Assembly: GCA_900313875.1 (NCBI GenBank) | Contig: OMSY01000159.1 | Coordinates: 1 to 18,632, forward strand | Direction: 5' to 3' | Source: an uncultured Actinomycetes bacterium | GTDB lineage: Bacteria; Actinomycetota; Coriobacteriia; Coriobacteriales; RUG844 | DNA length: 18,632 nt | Part shown: in pieces, positions 12,845-18,632 of the stretch | Position numbering within the stretch: the first letter of the stretch is position 1 | Layout of the letters: every line of letters starts with the position of its first letter | The notes under the pieces: generated by a model | Told to the model about the DNA's origin: nothing | Database searches by the model: none | What the model saw: the letters and a program-made list of their open reading frames with translations, nothing else | Made by a program: the position numbers and the translations under genes

Positions 12845-13177
12845 GGTCGTCCTCCTCGAGGTCTGGCCGCATGACGTCAGCATCGATTATGGGCATGTCG
12901 TGGCGACCTGGCGGAAATGGAAATACGGATTTAACAAAGGGTCCCGCATGGGGTGGGTTGCTGGCCGTTCCGGACCGGGGGAGCTCGCCTTCCATTCCAT
13001 TCGCCCTCATGTGCGGGAACCATGAAGGTCATCTGCATGCTCATCGCGTGCGGGTCAGAAGGACCAGGCAACCGAAGCTGACGGGAATCACTGGAATTCG
13101 TCAAGTGCGGTTGGTGGAGAAGGGCGCAACCAGACATTACGGTATTCACATGAATCAAAGCTTTCTGAGAAGATGAG
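12845..13177. other. Gap between asnB and the ABC fragment, divergent; no gene seen
   Basis: This 333-base gap separates the minus-strand asnB from the plus-strand ABC fragment and should hold the asnB promoter. The best -10-like hexamer on the minus strand is CATAAT at 12891-12886, with no good -35 partner. Next to it is the 8-base palindrome TGACGTCA (12872-12879). A longer nested dyad lies at 13069-13113. Short open frames here have no recognisable protein features and poor start context. The lower composition of 12900-12950 is more AT-rich than its surroundings. Confidence 0.5.
13069..13113. repeat. Nested inverted repeat (45 bases) upstream of the ABC fragment
   Basis: CAACCG (13069-13074) pairs with CGGTTG (13108-13113), and TGACG (13079-13083) pairs with CGTCA (13099-13103), symmetric about 13091 with a mostly mismatched four-base step between the two arm segments. 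It ends about 64 bases before the ABC fragment ATG. It may be a regulator-binding dyad or an RNA hairpin; there is no T-run to suggest a terminator. Confidence 0.4.
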
Positions 13178-13531
13178 ATGGATATCGTAACCGTTCGGGG
13201 CCTGACGAAAGCGTATCGTGGGTTCACGCTCGACAGCGTATCCTTCTCGCTTGCAGCGGGGAGGATCGCCGGGTTCATCGGCCGCAACGGCGCCGGCAAG
13301 ACGACCGCCATCAAGTCGATGCTGAACCTTGTCCATCCTGATGGCGGGGAGGTCTGCTACTTCGGTATGCCGCTTGCGGGAAACGAAGCGCAGGTAAAGA
13401 AGCGTCTCGGTTATTCCACGGGTACCATCGGATGGCCTACGCGAAATGGGAGAGCGGCGCCACCGTGCCCGACGTCGAGAAGTGCGCACGACTCGCGCAG
13501 GTATACGGCACCACGGTCGACGGCCTACTGA
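13178..13531 (+). pseudogene. ABC transporter ATP-binding protein, 5' fragment only
   Basis: The first 80-85 residues are a clear ABC ATPase N-terminus: MDIVTVRGLTKAYRGFTL, Walker A IGRNGAGKTT near 35-44, then LVHPDGGEVCYFGMPL and VKKRLGYSTG. Homology stops at about base 13425; the remaining 32 or so residues (WPTRNGRAAPPC...) are the out-of-frame reading of the regulator fragment that follows. The Q-loop, LSGGQ signature, Walker B and switch histidine are all absent, so it cannot act as an ATPase. A modest ribosome site (GAGAAGATGAG) precedes the ATG. A partner permease gene is absent. The abrupt switch from one gene family to another points to a deletion fusing two genes; a sequencing error alone would not supply the missing two thirds. 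Confidence 0.8.
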
Positions 13532-13785
13532 GAACCGAGGAGCTCGATGACGGCCGCATACTGCCACCTGCCCCCAAGGGCAAGAACATGTGGGGTGCCG
13601 TCACGATGAACGAGCGTGGCCAGATCGTCATCCCGAAAGCGGCGCGCGACCATTTCGGTCTCTCCGCCGGCCAGCGGTTTATCCTCATGAGCGAGGACGG
13701 TGAGGGGTTCGCCCTCGTCCCGGCAGAGGTGTTCGAGAGGAAGCTCGAACTCGTGGGGCGGATCCTTGCCTCCGAGGGGGAGTAA
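13432..13785 (+). pseudogene. HTH-XRE/AbrB-type regulator, 3' fragment with intact AbrB-like domain
   Basis: The 117 residues from ATG 13432 begin inside an XRE helix-turn-helix domain: AYAKWESGATVPDVEKCARLAQVYGTTVDGLL is its second half, while the first helices are missing. After a linker (PPAPKGKN) comes a complete SpoVT/AbrB-like swapped-hairpin domain, GAVTMNERGQIVIPKAARDHFGLSAGQRF, ending in an acidic/basic helix. In the family I know, such XRE-AbrB regulators usually sit just before ABC transporter genes; here the order is reversed and both genes are broken at the same point near 13425-13432, one base out of frame with each other. No good ribosome site precedes 13432. The AbrB part could still bind DNA if translated, so calling it dead is a judgement. 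Confidence 0.7.
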
Positions 13786-14307
13786 GGTGACAGGAACACC
13801 GCTGTTCTCCGCCGTTGTCTGCGAGCGGGTGGTGTCGAGCCTCATGGGTCATCAGCGCTTCTCCTGATGGGTCTGCGATCGCAACATTTCCGCGAGGTCG
13901 GTTCTGCCATCGGGTGAGATGGCGGTTGCCCGGATGAGGCGGATACCGTCGGTGAAGGCGGTCACGGACCCTGCATTCTCGTGAGCGGTTCACGAAGCAC
14001 CGATACCCCGGACAAGGTGCCTTCATGCTGTGGGCACCGGGTTGCGGGTTTGCGTCATTTCGTCAGATTTCCGGTTCCAGGTGGTGAACAGCAGGGTCTT
14101 GAGGGCAGCTGACTGCGGTTCTAGGCACGAATCGACCAAAAAACGGCAGGCTTTGCAAGGCACAGGGCCTCTCATGGCGAAAACCGGGCAGGCAGCGGGT
14201 ATAATGCAACCGGAGAAGAAACGATTGCGAGCGAGTGGGGCGATCCGCCGCCGACGAGGCGGGCCGTGACCGGTGAGGCGCGCACTATCCTGATGGAGGT
14301 AATGGAG
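13786..14307. other. Gene-poor stretch before the Hpt gene
   Basis: I see no complete gene in these 522 bases. Right after the regulator fragment, a GTG at 13787 with a GGGGGAG site upstream opens a 26-codon frame (MTGTPLFSAVV...) ending at 13867, possibly the stump of a deleted downstream gene. On the minus strand around 13860-13970 a short frame reads VTAFTDGIRLIRATAISPDGRTDLAEML, protein-like but unidentified. Dyads are CATCAG/CTGATG (13850-13855, 13864-13869), the palindrome TGCGATCGCA (13874-13883) and TCGTGA/TCACGA (13979-13984, 13990-13995). A TATAAT box at 14200 probably starts the signalling operon. Confidence 0.5.
14200..14205 (+). promoter_or_regulatory. Consensus -10 box (TATAAT) upstream of the Hpt gene
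   Basis: A perfect TATAAT lies 103 bases before the Hpt start in otherwise GC-rich sequence. The hexamer 17 bases upstream (GCGAAA) does not match the -35 consensus, so strength and activator dependence are open. It is the best candidate promoter for the Hpt-kinase-PAS operon. Confidence 0.5.
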
Positions 14308-14652
14308 ATGCTGACTGTCGATGCGTTGCAGGAGTTCGGGGCGGATACCGCAGAAGGCCTCGCACGTTGCATGAACAACGAGCAATTCTATCTCCGGCTC
14401 GTTGCGATGGCCGTTGGCGATGCGAACTTCGAGAAGCTGGCCGACGCTATCGGTGCGCAGGATTTCAAGGCGGCATTCGAGGCTGCGCATGCCTTGAAGG
14501 GTCTGGTCGGGAACCTTTCCCTGACGCCGCTTTTCACCATTGCCTCCGAGATGACGGAGCTGCTCCGCGCGGAGACCGAGGCGGATTATGCCCCCATGTG
14601 CGATGAACTCCTGGGCTTGAGACAGCAGCTCCAGGCTTTGATTGACGGCTGA
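14308..14652 (+). CDS. Free-standing Hpt (histidine phosphotransfer) protein
   Basis: The 114-residue protein is a single Hpt four-helix domain, which carries a phosphoryl group between receiver domains in multistep phosphorelays. The phosphoacceptor is His61 in AHALKGLVGNLSL, matching the HxLKGxxxxxG pattern, with the alternating acidic and hydrophobic helices expected on both sides; it is soluble. The frame is open from a GTG at 14266, but GGAGGT at 14295-14300 sits seven bases before the ATG at 14308, which also gives the natural domain start MLTVDALQEFG. The next gene is a hybrid kinase with a C-terminal receiver but no Hpt domain of its own, so this protein is the likely acceptor from that receiver. 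The downstream response regulator is not in the window. Confidence 0.9.
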   Translation: MLTVDALQEFGADTAEGLARCMNNEQFYLRLVAMAVGDANFEKLADAIGAQDFKAAFEAAHALKGLVGNLSLTPLFTIASEMTELLRAETEADYAPMCDELLGLRQQLQALIDG

Positions 14653-14670
14653 GGTGAAAGGGCGTGATGC

Positions 14671-14871
14671 ATGCCGTTCGCAGCGCATCGCCTTTGTTCC
14701 CCGTATGGCTGTGCTCAGTACGGCGGAGAGGTCGCGATGCTTGCGCTTTCGCAGACGCTTCCATGGTATGCAGCCCGCCATCTCGCGTACCCCGATACGA
14801 TGTGGCCGGTGTCTGAGGTCTGGCTGAGCAGGGTGTGCCCGACATCCCGCCCGAGGCAGGTGACAAGATGA
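14671..14871 (+). CDS. Doubtful small ORF overlapping the kinase start (ATGA)
   Basis: A 66-codon frame fills the gap between the Hpt and kinase genes, and its TGA overlaps the kinase ATG as ATGA, the layout of translational coupling. The ribosome site is weak (GAAAGGG, about 9 bases upstream). The product is rich in Arg, Pro, Tyr and Trp with no recognised domain or membrane segment. High-GC sequence gives many chance frames, so it is as likely to be untranslated leader. Confidence 0.2.
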   Translation: MPFAAHRLCSPYGCAQYGGEVAMLALSQTLPWYAARHLAYPDTMWPVSEVWLSRVCPTSRPRQVTR

Positions 14872-17414
14872 GCAAAACGCATATCAAGAGGATCGTTCTG
14901 ACGGTTCTGCTTGCGATTGGGATCGTGTGCGCATTTGCGGTGTTCATCAAGGACAACTCCGACCGTATCTACAGTCAGAACGAGGAATATCTCAACGAAC
15001 TCACGACGCAACGTGCTATCTCCGTGGACAACCTGTTCTCGGAGGACCTTTCGTCCATCCATACGACGGCTTACCTATACGGTCAGAACCTGACGTCGAA
15101 ATCCCCCGATGTGCCGCTGCTGAGGGATTACGAGGAGAATTCCGTTTTCAACAGACTTCGTTTCATCGATGCCCAGGGGGACAACTATACCAGCAAGGGC
15201 CTCCAGGCCAACCTTGCGGACCGGGAGTATTTCCAAGCTGGCATGCGCGGTGAAACCGGCATCACCTACGTCGCCAAGTCCCGTGTGACCGGCGAGAAAC
15301 AGGTGGGCTTCTATTCCCCGGTTTACTACAAGGGCGAGATCATAGGTGTCATGGTCGGCTTCTACGGCGAGGAATACATAGAGAACCTCCTGGATTTCGA
15401 GCTGTTCGGTCATGAGGGGGAGGGTTGGCTGTGCGATGCCGATGGCACGATCATGGGCGGCACCGTCCAGGTCGACTACGACAACTACTTCGAGTACATG
15501 GAGAAGACCGGTCGCTGCACCGGGGACGAGATCGAGCACATGAAGGCGGCGTTCGCCTCTGGTGAGAAAACCGCCTTCGAGTATACGGAAGATGGCGTAG
15601 ATGCCACGGGTTTTGCCGCAGGCCTGAAGTATCAGGACTGGATGTTGATCCGCAATTTCCCACCTGCGGCCTCTCAGCAGATTCTCCAGAAGGCCAATGG
15701 TGAGGGAATCCGGCTCGTCATCGTCCTGACGGCGCTGTTCACTGCCTACAGCATCATCCTCGCGTTCGACATGGTGCTTGAGAACAGACGCGTCCATGCC
15801 GCCAACCGTGATGCGAACGAGGTGTCGGTCGGCGTGTCGCGCATGTTCGAGTCCTTCGTGGGTGTGGACATGAGAACGGGTGAATACCGTTACCTGCAAG
15901 ACAGCATCCCCAGCGAGGAATGGCCGCGCGAGGGGATGTACCCCGACTTGGTCGACTTGATGGTGAGGCATATGCCCGAGAAGCAGGAGCGGGGTGCGGC
16001 GCGTGGGTTCCTGTCGCTGGACAATATGAGGGAGGTGCTCAGGGGCACCGATAGGACGGCTATCCGCCTGCATGCCAACGTGTTCAGGACCAGCTGGCTG
16101 ACCTGCAATTTCATCGTTACCGAGAGAGAGGATGGCGAGCCCGTCCGCATGGTCGTCGGCACCCAGGACATCACCGCCCTGCATGACAAGGAGGAACAGG
16201 AGCAGAGGCGCCTGCAGGAGGCGCGGGCCACCGCCGAGAAGGCCAGCCGTGCCAAGACGGATTTCCTGTTCAACATGTCGCACGACCTGCGTACGCCCAT
16301 GAACGCCATCATCGGCTACACGGAGCTGGCCCGGCGCGATGGTGTGACCGAAGACGAGATGCACGATTATTTCGACAAGATCGATTCATCAAGCAAGCAT
16401 CTGCTGTCGCTCATCAACGACATATTGGAGATGAGCCGGGTCGAAAGCGGCAAGATGACGCTCGACCTCGCGGCGACCGACCTGACCCAGATGATGAGGG
16501 ACACGCAGGAGCTGTTCGCCACGCAGATGGCCGAGAAGAACATCGGCTTTCTCGTGGATATGGTGGATGTCAGGGACCCTTGGGTTCTCTGTGATGGGAA
16601 GCGGCTTGACCGTGTGATCCTGAACCTGGTCGGCAACGCGTACAAGTTCACCCCCGAGGGCGGCATGGTCTCCGTGGTGCTCGCGCAGACGGGCTTCGAT
16701 TCCGGGGCGGAGACCGCGTCGTTCGAGCTCCGCGTCAGGGACACCGGCATCGGCATGAGCCCGGAGTTCGCGGCGAAGCTGTTCGCCCCCTTCGAGCGCG
16801 AGCGCACCTCCACGGTCAGCGGCATCCAGGGCACCGGCCTGGGGCTCTCGATCACGAGAAGCATCGTCGACCTCATGGGCGGCACCATCGACGTCGAGAC
16901 CGAGCAGGGCATGGGCACGGAGTTCACCGTGCGCCTTGCGTTCCCGGTGGTCGAGGCTCCCGAGCGGACACCCCAGACCGATGTGGCCGACGGGCCCGGG
17001 GTCAGCTTCGAGGGGGTGCGCGCGCTCCTCGTCGAGGACAACGACATCAACCGCGAGATCGTGTTCATGATCCTCTCCCAGGAGGGTTTCGAGGTCGAGA
17101 CGGCTGAGAACGGGCGGGTCGCGGTGGACAAGGTGTCCGGGTCTGAACCGGGGCATTTCGACCTGGTGCTGATGGATGTGCAGATGCCCGTCATGGACGG
17201 CTACGCTGCCACGAGGGCCATCCGTGCGCTTCGCAATCCCGCGCTCGCATCCATTCCCATCCTCGCCATGACCGCCAACGCCTTCCAGGAGGACGTGCAG
17301 GCGGCGAGCGAGGCGGGCATGGACGGGCATATCGCGAAGCCCCTTGATGTGCAGAAGATGATGGGCGAGATACGCAGGGTCCTTGCCAGGACCAAGGATG
17401 CGGTCAACGGATAA
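14868..17414 (+). CDS. Membrane-bound hybrid sensor histidine kinase (Cache-like sensor, HisKA, HATPase, receiver)
   Basis: This 848-residue protein senses an unknown extracytoplasmic signal and starts a phosphorelay. Order: membrane segment at about 6-24 (IVLTVLLAIGIVCAFAVF), an extracytoplasmic region of about 250 residues with Cache-type features (ADREYFQAGMRGETGITYVAKSRVTG, GFYSPVYYKGEIIGVMVGFY), second membrane segment at about 280-302, a degenerate PAS-like region (about 315-430), a short coiled coil, HisKA with phosphoacceptor His472 (FNMSHDLRTPMNAIIGY), HATPase with N-box (LNLVGNAYKF), G1 DTGIGM (Asp625) and G2 GTGLGLSI, then a receiver with phosphoacceptor Asp770 (LVLMDVQMPVMDGY), acidic pair VEDN and conserved Lys in AKPLD. 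All catalytic motifs are intact. The ATG at 14868 has an AGGTG site and leads directly into the membrane helix; the frame opens earlier at 14835. It lies 215 bases after the Hpt gene and 14 before the PAS gene. Confidence 0.95.
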   Translation: MSKTHIKRIVLTVLLAIGIVCAFAVFIKDNSDRIYSQNEEYLNELTTQRAISVDNLFSEDLSSIHTTAYLYGQNLTSKSPDVPLLRDYEENSVFNRLRFIDAQGDNYTSKGLQANLADREYFQAGMRGETGITYVAKSRVTGEKQVGFYSPVYYKGEIIGVMVGFYGEEYIENLLDFELFGHEGEGWLCDADGTIMGGTVQVDYDNYFEYMEKTGRCTGDEIEHMKAAFASGEKTAFEYTEDGVDATGFAAGLKYQDWMLIRNFPPAASQQILQKANGEGIRLVIVLTALFTAYSIILAFDMVLENRRVHAANRDANEVSVGVSRMFESFVGVDMRTGEYRYLQDSIPSEEWPREGMYPDLVDLMVRHMPEKQERGAARGFLSLDNMREVLRGTDRTAIRLHANVFRTSWLTCNFIVTEREDGEPVRMVVGTQDITALHDKEEQEQRRLQEARATAEKASRAKTDFLFNMSHDLRTPMNAIIGYTELARRDGVTEDEMHDYFDKIDSSSKHLLSLINDILEMSRVESGKMTLDLAATDLTQMMRDTQELFATQMAEKNIGFLVDMVDVRDPWVLCDGKRLDRVILNLVGNAYKFTPEGGMVSVVLAQTGFDSGAETASFELRVRDTGIGMSPEFAAKLFAPFERERTSTVSGIQGTGLGLSITRSIVDLMGGTIDVETEQGMGTEFTVRLAFPVVEAPERTPQTDVADGPGVSFEGVRALLVEDNDINREIVFMILSQEGFEVETAENGRVAVDKVSGSEPGHFDLVLMDVQMPVMDGYAATRAIRALRNPALASIPILAMTANAFQEDVQAASEAGMDGHIAKPLDVQKMMGEIRRVLARTKDAVNG

Positions 17415-17428
17415 GAAGGATGACGATT

Positions 17429-18632
17429 ATGTTCGATGGCAGATTTGAGCTGAACGAGACGACTCTTCCCATCATAGAGGAGCTCGGCAAGCATATGCCT
17501 GGAGGTTTCTTCATCTACCGGGCCGATGCCGACGAGGAACTTCTGTATGCCAACAAAGCGTGTTTCGACATCTTCGGCTGCGACGGTCTGGAGGATTTCA
17601 AGGCGCTGACCGGCTTCACGTTCAAGGGCATGCTCCATCCTGACGACTACGACGCCATCTCCACCTCCATCGCCGAGCAGGTCGACCAGAGCGAAGACAA
17701 CATGGACTACGTGGAGTACCGCATCGTCCGCAAGGACGGGGAGGTCCGCTGGGTCGATGACTATGGTCACTATGCGGTGACGAATGCATACGGGGGTGTC
17801 TACTATGTGTTCATCTCCGATATCATCGAGCGTCGCACGAGGCGCGAGGACGACTACGCGGTCCGCGATGCGGTCATCGACACCTTGACGACCTCCTACA
17901 ACACCGTGTGGCTCATCAACGATGTCGAGACGGAAGCGTGCTCGCTCTATCACACCGACATGGACGACATCCACGCCGAGGCCATCGGCAACGCGCTCAG
18001 CCACGCCAGGTACACGGACACCAAGACGCAGTACGTGGACACGATGGTGGCCGAGGAAGACCGCGAGCGCATGCAGGAGCAGATATCGCTTCCCTATATC
18101 CTGAGACAGCTCGAGGAAAGGGACTTCTTCTCCGTCAGCTTCATCCGTAGCCTCGAATCCGGGCCGAGGTACTACCGCATCGACTTCGGCAGGGTCCGCA
18201 TGCCTGGCAGCAGGATCGGCGTGATGATGGGTTTCAAGGACGTGGATGATGAGATGCGCGAGGAGCGTGCCATGGAGGATGCCCTGCGCGAGGCGGAGAA
18301 GACGGAGGAGGAGAACCGCCGACTCATGCAGGAGATGGAGTCGGCGGCGAAACTGGCGGAGTTCATGGCCTCGGTCTCGTCGCTTCTGACCAACATGCCC
18401 GCCATGAGCTTTTCCAAGGATGCTGAGACCCGCAGGTACCTTGCCTGCAACCAGGCATTTGCAGAGTATGCCGGCAAGACGAAACCCGAGGAAGTGGTCG
18501 GGCTCACCGACCATGAGATCTTCGACAAGGATACCGCCGATCATTTCGTGGAGGACGACACCAAGGCCCTGTCCATGGATGAGGCCTATATCTTCTTCGA
18601 GGATGTGCCGGATGCCGCGGGAGTGGTCGTCC
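17429..18632 (+). CDS. Multi-PAS signalling protein (3' end beyond window)
   Basis: The frame is open from ATG 17429 to the window end (401 codons plus one base). AAGGA eight bases upstream favours this ATG over the in-frame ATG at 17420. There is no membrane segment, so it is probably cytoplasmic. Residues about 13-130 are a PAS domain (MPGGFFIYRADADEELLYANKACFDIFG, then HPDDYD, EYRIVRKDGEVRWVDDYG and VFISDIIERR). Residues about 145-275 form a second PAS-like module (VWLINDVETEACSLYHTD, VAEEDRERM, VMMGFKDVDDEMR). A charged coiled coil follows at about 276-305, then a third PAS begins (LLTNMPAMSFSKDAETRRYLACNQAFAEYAG). The missing output domain could be a histidine kinase/receiver or a GGDEF/EAL c-di-GMP module; the sequence does not decide. 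The 14-base gap to the kinase gene indicates one operon. Confidence 0.9.
   Translation, partial: MFDGRFELNETTLPIIEELGKHMPGGFFIYRADADEELLYANKACFDIFGCDGLEDFKALTGFTFKGMLHPDDYDAISTSIAEQVDQSEDNMDYVEYRIVRKDGEVRWVDDYGHYAVTNAYGGVYYVFISDIIERRTRREDDYAVRDAVIDTLTTSYNTVWLINDVETEACSLYHTDMDDIHAEAIGNALSHARYTDTKTQYVDTMVAEEDRERMQEQISLPYILRQLEERDFFSVSFIRSLESGPRYYRIDFGRVRMPGSRIGVMMGFKDVDDEMREERAMEDALREAEKTEEENRRLMQEMESAAKLAEFMASVSSLLTNMPAMSFSKDAETRRYLACNQAFAEYAGKTKPEEVVGLTDHEIFDKDTADHFVEDDTKALSMDEAYIFFEDVPDAAGVVV

Noticed and set aside
12845..12883. Upstream extension of asnB to 12883
   Set aside because: Cys2 must follow the initiator Met to act as the N-terminal nucleophile, and the strong GAGGAGG site serves the ATG at 12844.
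14023..14781. 252-codon minus-strand open frame
   Set aside because: Antisense to the Hpt gene, whose phosphoacceptor motif and ribosome site are clear on the plus strand.
17201..18544. 447-codon minus-strand open frame
   Set aside because: Antisense to the kinase receiver and the PAS gene; crosses a gene boundary on the real strand and shows no domain.

Overview
The window is a high-GC bacterial chromosome segment with two tightly packed gene blocks and a decayed stretch between them. A type III glutamine synthetase, a bacterial NADPH-type glutamate synthase, a pyruvate/PEP-binding protein of the anaerobe type and large Cache/PAS hybrid kinases in a high-GC background suggest a gut anaerobe, most likely a member of the Coriobacteriia (Actinomycetota). 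This placement is inference: there is no rRNA or other phylogenetic marker in the window.

Block 1 (about 1-12844, all on the minus strand) is a nitrogen-assimilation block. In transcription order it runs asnB (glutamine-hydrolysing asparagine synthetase), gltB and gltD (large and small subunits of glutamate synthase), glnN (glutamine synthetase III), then a PEP/pyruvate-binding-domain protein that leaves the window at base 1. GlnN fixes ammonium into glutamine, GltBD moves the amide nitrogen to 2-oxoglutarate, and AsnB moves it to aspartate. gltB and gltD are one base apart; the other gaps are 93-112 bases. Upstream of gltB and of glnN lie pentamers at 11-base spacing (GAAAC, GTnAC-like) that resemble the actinobacterial GlnR nitrogen-control box. 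A perfect 16-base inverted repeat separates glnN from the PEP-binding gene.

The middle (12845-14307) is mostly gene-poor. It holds the first third of an ABC-transporter ATPase gene joined out of frame to the last part of an HTH-XRE/AbrB-type regulator gene, with several short dyads around them and no complete gene. It looks like the scar of a deletion.

Block 2 (14308-18632, plus strand) is a signalling operon: a free-standing Hpt phosphotransfer protein, a membrane-bound hybrid histidine kinase (extracytoplasmic Cache-like sensor, kinase core, C-terminal receiver), and the start of a multi-PAS protein cut by the window end. Receiver plus separate Hpt implies a multistep phosphorelay, but no output regulator is visible here.
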